Source: Parietaria judaica (lineage: Eukaryota; Streptophyta; Magnoliopsida; Rosales; Urticaceae). From it: DNA of 64,000 nucleotides. Below are positions 36,141 to 47,807 of this stretch, piece by piece. The DNA is taken from positions 14,361,343 through 14,425,342 of the forward strand of contig OX940867.1 of assembly GCA_954871525.1 (NCBI GenBank). Reading direction: 5' to 3'. The stretch's first letter is position 1; every line of letters begins with the position of its first letter. The notes beneath the pieces were generated by a model that was given only the letters and a program-made list of their open reading frames with translations, made no database searches and had not been told where the DNA came from. The position numbers and the translations under genes are program-made.

Positions 36141-36657
36141 TGTTAGGGAATAAACACCAAATCCCCTTTGAACCGAACACGAAATAATGGCAAGAAAGCG
36201 AAATAAAAATGACACCGGAGATTATAGTGGTTCGCCCCCAATGCGCGAGGTACGTCCACTTGCCGCTTGCAAATATGATCCACTAGAATCTCCAACGGAG
36301 TTGTTCGAATACACCCTCGAGCTCACTCACTCTTCCCTTGTGTTTACAAGTGTTTCTCACTTCAAGAACAAAACCCCTTTGTTCTTCCCTTAACCAGAAA
36401 TGGTGGCTAAAACAGAGAAACTAAAGCCCTCACCAACACAAGCTTTATTCTCCAAGCTCTTCACACAAAGCTTTCACCTTTTCTCTCTTCTTGAAGGATG
36501 AAGAAACCCACCAAGCTCTATTTTCCCCTTAGTCAAAGCTTGTCCAAGAAGACAACTTTCTTATCAAGAAAGTCCAAAAGCAAAATAGAGGAAATACCAA
36601 AATTACCCCTAGGCTAATCATGACTTTCCCAATTAAATTAGGCTTCACATATTAACA
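36141..36657 (-). repeat. 3' LTR of copia D
   Basis: 517 bp, plus-strand TGTTAGGGAAT to CATATTAACA. The 68-residue frame at 36187-36393 is antisense to the element and recurs in the other LTR. Confidence 0.93.
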
Positions 36658-36721
36658 ATCTCCCACTTGAAGACTAATTGCAATCATCCGTCTTCAAGCT
36701 TGCAAGCGGCGGCTCCGATCA

Positions 36722-39700
36722 TCACTCGAGGAGCCCAACTGAAGTTGCACATAACTTCAGTTTCTCGTACGGCACGGCCTTCGTCAACATGTCCGCGGGA
36801 TTCTCACTTCCCGCGATCTTCTCGAGAACTAGCACCTCGTCCTCCAAGGCCGATCTGATGAAGTGGTACCGAAGTTGTATGTGCTTTGTCCGGGCATGAT
36901 AAGCGGGGTTCTTCGCCAAATGAATGGCGCTCTGGCTATCGCTATAGAGCACGTAGCTCTCTTGATTATGGTTCAACTCTTGTAGCAAAGACTGAAGCCA
37001 AATCATCTCCTTCGTAGCCTCCGTTATAGCCACATACTCGGCTTCACAACTAGAAAGAGCAACGATCTTTTGCAACCTTGAAAGCCAACTGATTGTCGTA
37101 CCTCCGAATGTGTAAACATAACCGGAGGTGCTCTTTTACTGTCGACGTCCCCGCCGTTGTCCGCATCGACGAACCCTTCAAGCCCCGAGCTTGACTTCCG
37201 AAAGCACAACGCTAAACTTGAGATTCCTTTGAGGTACCTGAAAATCCACTTCACGGCTTCCCAATGTTGTTTGCCCGGATTGCTCATAAATCGGGTAACA
37301 ACTCCCACTGCATGTGCAATGTCGGGCCTCGTACATACCATCGCGTACATAAGGCTCCCGATAGCCGAAGCATACGGAACCTTGTCCATGTGTGCCCTCT
37401 CTTTCTCGGTCTTTGGCGAGTCATCTTTAGATAACCGAAAATGGCTACCCAAAGGAGTTCCAACCGGCTTGGCATCTTCCATGTTGAACTTCTTGATGAT
37501 CTTTTTCACATATTCTTCTTGTGAAAGTTTCAACCCATCCTTGCTTCGGATAATCCTCATCCCGAGGATTTGCTTCGCGGCACCAAGATCCTTCATCGCA
37601 AATTCCCTTGACAATCCTTTCTTCAACTTCTCGATTTCATGAAGATTTGCTCCCACTATGAGCATGTCATCGACGTAGAGGAGCAAAATCATGTAAGAGT
37701 CTTCAAATTTCTTGAAGTAGCAACAATGATCCGCTTCGCACCTCACGAACTCGGCTTTCTTCATGAAAGAGTCGAACTTCTTGTACCATTGTCTTGGAGC
37801 TTGTTCAAGCCGTACAAACTCTTTTGGAGCTTGCACACCATCTTCTCTTTGCCTTTAACCTCGAAGCCTTCCGGTTGTTTCATGTAGATCTCTTCCTTCA
37901 AATCCCCGTGAAGAAACGCCGTCTTCACATCCATTTGTTGAAGGTGTAGATCTTCTTTCGCCACCAATCCAAGGACGGTTCTGATAGTGACCAACTTGAC
38001 TACCGGAGAGAAAATCTCGGTGTAGTCAATGCCTTCCTTTTTTTGGAAGCCTTTCACGACCAATCGCGCTTTGTAGCGCTTACTCCCGTCGTGTTCTTCC
38101 TTTATCCGGTAGACCCACTTGTTGTGTAACGCCTTCTTCTTCGCCGGTAGCTCGGCTAATTCCCACGTTTTATTGCACAACAATGAGTCCATCTCATCCT
38201 TTATCGCACCTCCCACTTGCTCAATTCATCGACTTCCTTAGCTTCATCATAGCTCTCGGGTTCACCCTTGTCGGTGAGCAAAATATGGTTGAGCGACGGT
38301 GAGAACCTTTGTGTTGGCCTTCTCACCCGAGAAGATCGGCGTAGCTCGGTGATCGGTGTTTGTTGACTTGACGGGGGTTCAACTTCTTCATCGCCTTCTT
38401 CATCACTCTCATGCCGATGTTCTTCTTCTTCGGCTGCTTGTTCTCCCACTTCCGGGGCAGCCCTTTGCGACTCGTGTGCCGGAAACTTATTCAAATCAAC
38501 CACCGCTGATTTTTCATTCTCCGTTACGCGGCTTTCCGGGACTTCTCGAAGCTTGTCTTTGTACAACACTTGTTCATTGAAGATGATGTCCCTGCTTCGG
38601 ATGATCTTCCGGTTTTGGTCATCCCAGAAACGATAACCAAGCTCCGAGTCACCATAGCCAATAAAATAACACTTCTTAGACTTTGCATCAAGCTTACTTC
38701 TAGAAGTGGCATCAATATGAACATAAGACAAACAACCAAACACTTTCAAATGAGAAAGGTTTACCTTCTTCCCTCTCCAAGCCTCTTCCGGAATTCGGAA
38801 ATTTAATGGAACGGATGGTCCTCGGTTGATCAAGTACGCCGCGGTGTTAACCGCATCGGCCCAAAACGTCTTCGGTAGCCCGGAGTGTAACCTCATGCTT
38901 CTTGCACGCTCATTTATGGTTCGATTCATCCTCTCCGCTACCCCGTTTTGTTGAGGCGTTCCGGGAATGGTCTTCACCATCTTAATCCCATGTTCGGCAC
39001 AATATCTCTTGAAGTTTCCGTCAATGTACTCTCCGCCGTTGTCGGATCTCAAACTCTTCAACTTCAAGCTTGTCTCATTCTCAACCAAAGCTTTCCACTT
39101 CTTGAAAACGGTGAACACATCGAACTTGTGGTTCATGAAGTAGACCCAAAGCTTTCTTGTCGAGTCGTCGATGAACGTTACATAGTAGTGTGACCCTCCG
39201 AGGGAAGCAACCAGGGTCGGTCCCCACACATCCGTGTGAACTAATTCTAACTTCTCGGTCTTCAACTCTCTCCCTCCATTTGAGAAGCTAACTCGCCGTT
39301 GTTTCCCAAGCACACAACTCTCGCACAAATGGTGGTCCACCGACTTGAGCTCGGAAATCTTTCCGTCTTTCACGAGAATCTTCATACCTTTCTCGCTCAT
39401 GTGTCCAAGTCGATTGTGCCACAACTCGGACTTGTTGGCATTGTCCACGAGCGCGGCCGAGTCGGAACAAATTGTCGTCATGTAAAGGGTGCCGGTCTTA
39501 TGGCCGCGGGCAACGACCAAAGCACCTTTTGCTACCTTCCACGCTCCACCGCCAAAGGTTATCGTGTGGCCTTCTCCGTCGAGTTGGCCCACCAAAATTA
39601 AGTTGCGCTTCAATTTCGGCACATGTCGAACCTTCTTAATCTTCCATGTGCGTCCGTTTGGCATCTTCAAGGTGATGTCCTCGGTACCAACAATATCTAG

Positions 39701-40714
39701 TGGTATACCGTCGGCCAAATAGACTTTCCCGAGGTTCCCCGCAACGTAGTTCTCCATTTGCTCTTTGTTCAGAGCGGTGTGGAAAGACGCTCCCGAATCA
39801 AGCACCCAACTATCAATCGGGCTATCAACGGACAACAATAACGCATCACCCTTATCCTCAACAACTCCACTGACCGGGTTGTCGGCCGACAAGAATAACG
39901 CATCACCGACTTCTTCGGTAGCCGCATTTACGGCGTCTTCTCTGTTGTCATGTTTCTTCTTCGGAGCTCTACAATCTTTCCTCATGTGGCCCGTTTTACC
40001 ACAATTCCAACACTCCATTTTTCGTCCGAATCTTGACTGACCTCTGCCATTTCTTGACTTTGATCTGCCCTTGTTCCGGTTGTGGCTCTTCTCGGTTCCT
40101 CTGCCTCTGTGTTCTGCGTGCAACGCAGAACTCGACGATGCTTCCCCTGAATCGATTCTCCGAACTTCCTCTGCAAGAATACGATCTCTGACATCGTTGG
40201 ACTTTAACTTGGCAGTACCCACAGAGTTACTAACCGCTGCCCTCATCGATTCCCAACTCGGTGGTAAAGACGCCAACAAAATTAGGGCACGAACTTCATC
40301 ATCAAAATCTATTTCAACGGACGACAATTGATTGACTATGGTGTTGAACTCGTTCAAGTGAGTAGCTACAAACCCACTTTCTTCCATTCTCAAATAGAAA
40401 AGTTTCTTCATGAGAAATACCTTGTTGTTCGCCGAGGGTTTCTCGTACATACCGGAGAGAGCTTTCATCATGATCGCCGTGGTCTTCTCCTTCGCCACGT
40501 TGTGCGCGACATTCCTCGACAACGTCAACCGCACAACTCCGAGCACTTTTCTGTCGAGCAAAGCCCATTCCGCCTCATCCATATCCTCTGGTTCCGAACC
40601 CAAAGGAAGATGAAGCTCACTACCGTAAAGGTATTCTTCGACTTGCATTCTCCAAAATGCGTAGTCCGAACCATCGAACTTCAAGCTTTGCCCTAACCCA
40701 TCGTTTTCACCCAT
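36722..40714 (-). pseudogene. Copia D gag-pol polyprotein with three frameshifts
   Basis: Starts MGENDGLGQSLKFDGSDYAF at 40714, and the first 837 residues are uninterrupted. Domains: gag, CCHC knuckle CWNCGKTGHMRKDC (about 39970-40010), protease WVLDSGASFHTA, pre-integrase LWHNRLGHMSEKGMKIL, integrase (FIDDSTRKLWVYFM, LRSDNGGEYIDG, PQQNGVAERMNR), RT (NKWVYRIKEEHDGS, YVDD at 37666-37677) and RNase H ending near 36722. Three apparent one-base losses near 38205, 37810 and 37135 break the frame within or around RT and RNase H. The domain style recalls the Tork/Tnt1 group. Apart from these it looks near-functional. Confidence 0.92.
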
Positions 40715-40757
40715 CGTCTTCTAGATCGCAACACAACCCAGTTGCTCTGATAGCAGT

Positions 40758-41274
40758 TGTTAGGGAATAAACACCAAATCCCCTTTGAACCGAAGACGAA
40801 ATAATGGCAAGAAAGCGAAATGAAAATGACACCGGAGATTATAGTGGTTCGCCCCCAATGCGGGAGGTACGTCCACTTGCCGCTTGCAAATATGATCCAC
40901 TAGAATCTCCAACGGAGTTGTTCGAATACACCCTCGAGCTCACTCACTCTTCCCTTGTGTTTACAAGTATTTCTCACTTCAAGAACAAAACCCCTTTGTT
41001 CTTCCCTTAACCAGAAATGGTGGCTAAAACAGAGAAACTAAAGCCCTCACCAACACAAGCTTTCTTCTCCAAGCTCTTCACACAAAGCTTTCAGCTTTTC
41101 TCTCTTCTTGAAGGATGAAGAAACCCACCAACCTCTATTTTCCCCTTAGTCAAAGCTTGTCCAAGAAGACAACTTTCTTATCAAGAAAGTCTAAAAGCAA
41201 CATAGATGAAATACCAAAATTACCCCTAGGCTAATCATGACTTTCCCAATTAAATTAGGCTTCACATATTAACA
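40758..41274 (-). repeat. 5' LTR of copia D
   Basis: 517 bp, same termini as the left LTR. Minus-strand ACTGCTATCAGAGCA directly follows as an initiator-Met-type primer site with one mismatch. Confidence 0.93.
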
Positions 41275-42348
41275 CACGGCGAAGGCGGAATTTGGCAAGA
41301 AATGCAGAGATCAAGAAGCTTTTATCGCCATGCATCAAGGAGGGAATCAAGCTAGCCAAAGGTCTGAATGTATCTGAGTTATTCCCTTCCCAAAGTTGGC
41401 TTCAATGGATCACTGGATATCGGGCTAAAATCGAGAAAAATTACAAGCGTACTGACGGAAAAATAGAAGCCATTGTTGAGAATTGTAAACAGACAGGGCA
41501 GTGTTAGGAAAAATCAAACAAAGATAAGAGCCTATTGGAAATTCTTTTGGATATTCAAGATAAAGGTGACCTTGCATTTCCGCTAGAAAGTCAGAATATC
41601 CGAGCCGTTCTCATGGTAAGTAGATCTAGTCTCGTTCATACACCACGTTTCAGATTATATTTCAATGTTGTCGGGACGAACTTCTAATACTCCTGCAAAA
41701 CCTTCCCTTTTATTTTAGGACATATTCGTTGCTGGGAGTGACTCATCCTCAACTACTATGGAGTGGGCACTGTTTGAGTTGTCGAGAAACCCGACAGCTA
41801 TGGAAAAGGCACAAGCTGAGGTGAGAGGAGTGCTTGGCGGAGAGGGAAAGATTGACGAAAGGCGCCTTCATGAATTGAACTACTTGAACTCCATCATCAA
41901 GGAGACACTCCGACTACACCCTCCAGGGCCTCTTCTTCTCCCGAGGGAATCCAAAGAAAGTTGTGTGATTAACGGATATGACATACCTCCCAAGACTAAA
42001 GTTATGGTCAACACTTGGGCAATTGGGAGAGACCCAAGATATTGGAGTGATCCAGAGAATTTTTATCCTGAGAGATTCATCAATTACGAAGTCGACGTCA
42101 AAGGGACAAACTTTGAGCTCATTCCCTTTGGTGCCGGAAGAAGGATGTGTCCTGGAATTTCGTTTGCCATGCCTAATATACAGCTTCCTCTAGCTAATCT
42201 GTTGTTCTATTTCGATTGGAAACTTCCCAATGGGATTTCTGCTCGTAGTGATGCAGACGTGATCGAGAATTTCGGTATAATAGTCCAACCTAAGGATGAA
42301 ATTTTCTTGATTCCGGTTCGTCATGACTTCGCCGCTGCTATGTCCTAA

Positions 42349-42705
42349 CTATTATATATACCAATACCCGGAGGATATGTACTATAGGGGTCGAAGAAGT
42401 TGTTGACTATCATGTCGTCATTATTTATGGTTCAATAATTGTTGCCACATCTCATGCACTTACTTTTGGAACCTACATTTTTAAAGAAGGTATGATTATT
42501 CGTTCGTTTCATAAATTGGTTCTCAAAGTGACCATATATCAAGATAGGAAAAATAAACTGTATTTCATTTTATTTTTTATGTTGTGTGACTGATCAACAA
42601 CCGAGCTGAGGTAGAGAACCTTACCCTCTCGCCCAGCCTCGACAGGCCAAGACCCTGTTAAAAACGCACTTACCCTTATAGAGATCCGAATTCATAAACG
42701 GAAAG
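42349..42705. other. P450 3' flank
   Basis: 3' UTR and downstream DNA of the P450 pseudogene up to the CACTA-like piece. No other feature was seen. Confidence 0.5.
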
Positions 42706-43428
42706 ACAATACTACAAATAGTTGATTACGCCACTCGCGTTGCACCACATTTCACTGAGACGTGGTGGAATATTGACCGTACCGCGGCACGAACTATTGT
42801 CACCGTGACATAAAGCATACCACCACGTCCTCAAAAAGTGGTTGCCAAAGATGAATTTAAACGATAATACGAGCACGTCCCCGCAGCGTCAACACGTACC
42901 CGCTGTGGCTAAAGAGAATCAGAACGACGTATCCAGGGCGTCATCTTAAGCTCTTCCAAAATTGATATAGTTTCAACTTCATTGCAGTGCCAAAATTCAC
43001 ACGCCGAAACGCGAAAGAGGATCAGAACGACGTATCCAGGGCATCGTCTGAAGCCCTTCCAAAATCGACTTCATCGCGGCAGCATCTTGTGTCACCGCGG
43101 CAGCATCATGACACACTTTCACTTTTACCCTAAACACAAAAAGCATAACCCTCCGCGCTTCTCGCCGCAGCCCTCAAAACCTTCCCCTCACCGCCCACGC
43201 CGCCGTCTATGCGCCTTCACCATCGCTACAACATGTATTTAATTTAGTTTTCAATTTAAATTATTTTAGGATTATAGTTTTTATGATTAGGTTTTTAATT
43301 TTTTGTCAAATTTGATAAACTCCATTTAGTTTTTTAATGATATATTAAGTTTAGGATATTTATTATTTGTTGTTTTGATTCTTATTATTGGAATTTTGGT
43401 TATTTATTTTCAAGAGTTGTATGCCAAG

Positions 43429-45372
43429 TGTTATGGGTGTTTTACGGAATTGATTTTTGTAAATTAATAAAAGAAAAGTTATTTAATAAACGTTTTCTTT
43501 TATTTAATTTATATTCAATTTTAAGAAAAATATTAACGGAGATCCGTTTTCGCCAAACAAAGTATCCAGATGTTCCTAAAAATATTGAGATACTAAAAAA
43601 GGACATAAAGTTTGTAAAATTTGGCTTCGGGACACTTCCGGGACCAAAAAACAGCCCCGGAAGTGCCCCAAGCGGGCACCACAGGGCCCCACGTGGCACC
43701 CACAGCCCAAACGCATCCCCCCACGTGTCACACGCACCTCCACGCGCCCACTTGGCAGCTGACGTCAGCAACTTGGAGGCCAAGTTTGGCCGGAGTGCCG
43801 CGCAAGAAAGACGTGCGTGTGGGCGCGTGGGACCTCCGATGGGGATGAAACTTGCGGCATCGGTTTTGCCACATCCCGGGGAGTAAAAAAACTATGTATT
43901 TTTTTTTACTCCGGGGGCTTCCCGGAGTAATATATAATCGTGTTTGAATCCATGGCTCCTTCTATAAAAGGAGTTTCGGTTTCCTCATTTCAACAACAAC
44001 TCAAAACAGCCTACAACTCGGCTTCCTCACTCTAAAGATCGCCCGTAGAGCTTTTATCCTCCCTCTAAACACCTCCCCCCTCGGGTACTTACCTAATGTT
44101 GAGCGTCAGAGGTGAATCAGACGCTAGCCTCCCCCCGATTCTCCCTGACCTTGGGTGCTTTTTTGCCCAGGTTCAGAGCGCGAGGAATATGGCTAGAGAG
44201 GATGCTCAGGAGAAATTTCTATCACGGTTTACGAACTTCCCCGCTAGGTTCTATTTTACGTGGTGTTCGTGCTATCCCCCAGTTCATTATCTCTAGCAGA
44301 TATACCGACTTCGCGGATAGACCGAGGACCCCGTATCAAGACCAACGATACGGGTCGAGAGGTCTAAAACCTCCAGAGATTATCTGGAGATCCGGACCAC
44401 ATAGGAAACGACTAGGGCGGAAGCTCTGGACCAGGTCCTGACACGACTGTTCGATCCCGCCTTTCTAGATTCCGATCTACGAAACATATGTTACCGTCCC
44501 TCTATCTGTACTGACTTTGCGGACCGGCCGTGTATCCGGATTGACGTTAGGGACTCAGGCAGAGGGGTCTCGTCTGTCAGGGCTAACATCAGGATCTCAC
44601 CGAGACCATCCCTACGTGGAGACCACATTCCTAGTGCCATCCCTTGCCTGTGACCCAGCCCGGTTCACCGGTGGCGACGAGTGTAGGGTCCGTCTAACCC
44701 GAAGTGCGAACGAGTCAACGCCCTACAGCCCACTCACAGTTGTTGGTTCCCAATGGGAATGGATCTGCCAAAGAACACACGTAGAGCAAGAAAAGAGAAA
44801 GAAGAAAAGTTTGGGAGAATTTTCTCTAATTAATAATGTCGAAGGCAAAAAATACAAAGGAGGAATTAGAAAAATAAACACTAACACTAGTATTTATAGG
44901 GGACCAAAAACGAAACCCTAGCTAAATTTTCAAAAATAAACTTAATCAAATCTTCTACATTTACATTCGAATCCTAACAAAATCCGGAAACCAAATCAAA
45001 TCAAATCTCCAAACTTGCTCCTCAACTTTGGCATCTTCTAGAATGGGTTCCGTTGACTTTTGGTCGGGTGTCCCTAGCAGGGCTGCTAGGGTACATTTCT
45101 GCCCGAGGCATTCCTGGTAGGGGCTCTTCTGCAATGGAGCCACTTCTGTCCGGGTGCACTCCTGGTAGGCACATTTCTGCTTGGGCCCTTCTCTGCTAGG
45201 GAAAGCTCTGGGGGGGAGATCTCTGCTAGGGAAGTTCCTGCTGGGGGAAATCTCTGCTAGGGGTTGATACAAGTCAGGCTTAAACTCACAACAGTCAACA
45301 CACGACGTTAGGCCCGGCCCATACAACGGCATTGGGCCGCTCGAAAGTTCAGTGCAAATTTCAGCATCAACA
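43429..45372 (+). mobile_element. Solo LTR, family D, copy 2 (contains a copia solo LTR)
   Basis: TGTTATGGG to CAGCATCAACA, perfect TSDs CCAAG (43424-43428, 45373-45377). Without the inner insert it is about 1.39 kb. TATAAAAG at 43963-43970 follows a CTCCGGGGGCTTCCCGGAG inverted repeat. No internal retroelement genes. It is related in reverse to 30946-32392. Confidence 0.88.
44741..45290 (-). mobile_element. Solo copia LTR related to family A
   Basis: 550 bp, plus-strand TGTTGGTTCCC to TTAAACTCACA with perfect TSDs ACAGT (44736-44740, 45291-45295). Its ends, the GAAGGCAAAAAATACAA stretch and the GCTTAAACTCACA end match the family A LTR, while the middle is diverged and rich in TCTGCTAGGG-like repeats. 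The small frame at 44961-45332 is not a gene. Confidence 0.9.
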
Positions 45373-45774
45373 CCAAGTGTTTGATAAAATCTAATTTAGT
45401 ATTTTTATGTAAATTTCGTAAGTTAATTCTTAATTTACTTGAATTAGTTGTTAATTTGTAAGATAGATTAGAATTAATTAGATTACGTCTTTAAATGAAT
45501 TAAGTTTTTTAATGTATATAAGATTTAATTGAATTAGATTAAATTATTAGATTGAATTAGTTGTTAAATTATATTAGATTATCTGTTAAATTAGATTAGA
45601 TTTAATTGAATTAGATTAAATTGTTAGATAAGCTTTAATTGAATTTTTTTTTTTATCGGATTGTTGACTAAATTATTGTAAATGGTTTTGTTAATTGTAC
45701 TTGTAGATTTCAATGGATGCAAGGAAGCATCTTAGAGCAACAATACAACGACCCGATGCCGAGGAAGTTCCCGA

Positions 45775-46518
45775 CACTACTACAAATAGTTTGTCACGCC
45801 ACTCGCGTTACACCACATTTCGTTGAGATGCGGTGGCATGTTAACCGCACCGCAGTCTGAACTATATTGTCGTCGCGGCGTAGGCATGCAACTACATCCT
45901 CAAAAAGTGGTTTCTAAAGACAAATTTAAACGCAATACGGGAACGTCGCCACGGCTCTAACGACAATACCGAGGATCAAAACGAGGTAACCAGGGCATCA
46001 TTTGAAATCCTTCCAAAATCGACCCAATTTCAACTTCGCCACGGCAGGTTACGCAATCGAAGACGTCTCAAAAACATGGTTTGAAATGAAGGCTAAATTA
46101 TCTTATGAGCCGCGGAGTACATGCCACAACGCACATATGAACGTGACGCGTCGTTCTTTGCAAAACGATACATTTTAATGGCGCGCCGTTTAGTTTTCGT
46201 AAAAAGACATTTTCCAAATTAAAGCATGTATGCCGCGGCGACATTCACACCGAGGCGCGATCCTTATATTTTACGATTCGTGAGTTTGATAGTTTCACAT
46301 TTTACCAAAACACACACACAAACTACAAGTAAAAACCCCTAACTCCACCGCTTCTCCACCTAACTCCACCACTTCTCCAAATCCTTCCCCTCGCCACCTA
46401 TCGTCGCCGTCACCGTCTCATTTAGTTCTTAGAATTAATTTTGTTAGGATTATAGGTTTTATGGTAAGGTTTTATAATATTTGGTAATTTTATAAAATTT
46501 CGTTTAGTTTTTTATTTA

Positions 46519-46574
<56 letters not shown>

Positions 46575-46640
46575 GCCTAAGGTGTTTATTTGTTGTTTTA
46601 ATTCTTATTATTCGCATTTAGCTTATTTATTTTGAAAGAA
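45775..46640 (+). mobile_element. CACTA-like piece E2
   Basis: Starts CACTACTACAAATAG and repeats E1 in direct orientation, with the same CCACTCGCGTT stretch, CGCGGC motifs, then AT-rich sequence with an ATT microsatellite at about 46525-46573. Further CGCGGC motifs occur at about 46912 and 47690, around the hAT MITE, so the piece may extend to 47807. The opposite terminus was not found. Confidence 0.45.
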
Positions 46641-46961
46641 AATAATATTTTGTGTGTGTACGCATACTTGTACTAATATCGTATTTCTATAACAATATTC
46701 GTGTTTTACAGTTTTATGGTGTTTATTATAAAATAATAAAAATTGAGGAAAAAAAATGATATAAGAACAAACCCAGGAAAATATAATAACAATTATAGAT
46801 CGGAAAAATCTTAGGAGTATTATAAAAACAATTATATATCAGAAAAATCCAAGAAAAAATAATGTAAAAAAAAACTAGATAATCAGATACAAGCCACAGC
46901 ATGATACCCATAGTCGCGGCCTGAAGGCTTTTTCCATAGAGAAAGAAAACTGCGTCGTGAA
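46641..46961. other. AT-rich stretch, probably part of E2
   Basis: No gene. It contains TAGTCGCGGCCTG near its end, consistent with CACTA-like subterminal sequence. Confidence 0.35.
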
Positions 46962-46969
46962 GGCCTTTT

Positions 46970-47670
46970 TAGGGGTGAACAAAAGAAACCGTAAACCGAA
47001 TTTTTAACCGAAAACCGATCAAACCGATACCGATTAAAAACCACTATTAAATCGGTTAAAACCTAATATACCGAGAAAAAAATCGAATACCGAATTAGGT
47101 TAAAACGGGGTTTTCGGTTTTAATGTGAAAACCGCAACCGCTTCCCCGGTTTTACCGCTTTAACTAAATCTAATATTATATTTATTATATTTTATTTACC
47201 ATACCTATCAACACGTCAAAAAGATTTTTCTTATCTAATCTCTCGGTGTAATATTGTGTAATATTAGTATTTAATAATCCGTTTATGTGTAATAATTTAT
47301 AATATTAACATTTATGGAGATGTGGATATGTGGAGATGTGGATATTAACATTTATGGAGATGTGGATATTAATCCGTTTATGTGTAATAATTTATAATAT
47401 TAACATTTATGGAGATGTGGATATTAATCCGTTTATGTGTAATAATTTATAATATTAACATTTATGGAGATGTGGATATTAATTTAAAAGCTGTAAATGT
47501 GGGCAAAAAACCGATAATACCGCAACCGAACACCGAATACCGATTATACGGTAAATGCGGGTTTCATTTTAAAAATAGGGTATTCGGTTATCATTTCTAA
47601 AATACCGAAATGCGGTATTCGGTCTATTATTTGTCAAAAACCGTACCGAACACCCGCTTGTTCACCCCTA
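46970..47670. mobile_element. hAT-type MITE with internal minisatellite
   Basis: 701 bp with 13-bp terminal inverted repeats TAGGGGTGAACAA and perfect 8-bp target duplications GGCCTTTT (46962-46969, 47671-47678), diagnostic of the hAT superfamily. The ends are rich in ACCGAA/CGGTT motifs. No transposase, so non-autonomous. The centre (about 47275-47480) is a 55-bp tandem repeat. Confidence 0.93.
47275..47480. repeat. 55-bp tandem repeat inside the MITE
   Basis: Units begin TAATCCGTTTATGTG at 47275, 47370 and 47425. The first interval is enlarged by partial repeats of TATGGAGATGTGGAT. Confidence 0.88.
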
Positions 47671-47807
47671 GGCCTTTTATAGGAAGACGTCGCGGCACAC
47701 TCTTCACATGCCGCAACTGCAGTTCTTTATCTCTCCCTTCTCTAGGTAATTGTTCTTAGCGATGGCCTTGCCGCAATGTAATCTCCGAAGTCAAGCAAGA
47801 GAGGCGA

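Larger units (their letters stand above)
36141..41274 (-). mobile_element. Copia family D, full-length, inserted in P450 exon 1
   Basis: 5134 bp with two 517-bp LTRs and perfect TSDs CACGG (36136-36140, 41275-41279). About 10 LTR differences by eye, so a recent insertion. Sense order: 5' LTR (40758-41274), primer site TGCTATCAGAGC, gag-pol, polypurine AGTGGGAGAT (about 36658-36667), 3' LTR (36141-36657). Confidence 0.95.
35573..42348 (+). pseudogene. Cytochrome P450 (CYP71D-like) pseudogene split by copia D
   Basis: Exon 1 starts MDFFYFHFYVKLLLTFFVF (membrane anchor), with the KLPVIGNLHQL region and the C-helix YWRQLRKICVQELL. It resumes after copia D at 41280 (TAKAEFGKKC, then LNVSELFPSQSWLQWI). 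A 103-bp intron (41616-41718, GTAAG to TTTTAG) precedes exon 2 (41719-42348). Exon 2 holds the oxygen-binding AGSDSSSTT, KETLR (ExxR), YPERF and heme loop PFGAGRRMCPG, with no lesion. Exon 1 has about five defects: 5 bases missing after NLPP (about 35703), TAG at 36104, 2 extra bases near 36130, a frameshift near 41340 and TAG near 41505. CYP71D enzymes are ER mono-oxygenases, often of terpenoid or other specialised metabolism. Substrate unknown. Confidence 0.9.
42706..45771 (+). mobile_element. CACTA-like piece E1 (interrupted by a solo LTR)
   Basis: Begins CAATACTACAAATAG, close to CACTACTACAAATAG at 45775, a form typical of CACTA transposon termini. The first ~400 bp carry repeated CCGCGGC/CGCGGCA motifs like CACTA subterminal repeats. 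Segments 42706-43423 and 45378-45771 flank a solo D LTR. Near the end, an acceptor-like TTGTAG (45701-45706) precedes ATG 45713 and a short open stretch, possibly a coding exon start, cut off by E2. Family assignment is inferred; no transposase domain is visible. Confidence 0.45.

Noticed and set aside
36187..36393. A 68-residue frame repeated in both copia D LTRs (also 40804-41010)
   Set aside because: It is antisense to the element and is shared only because the two LTRs are recent duplicates.
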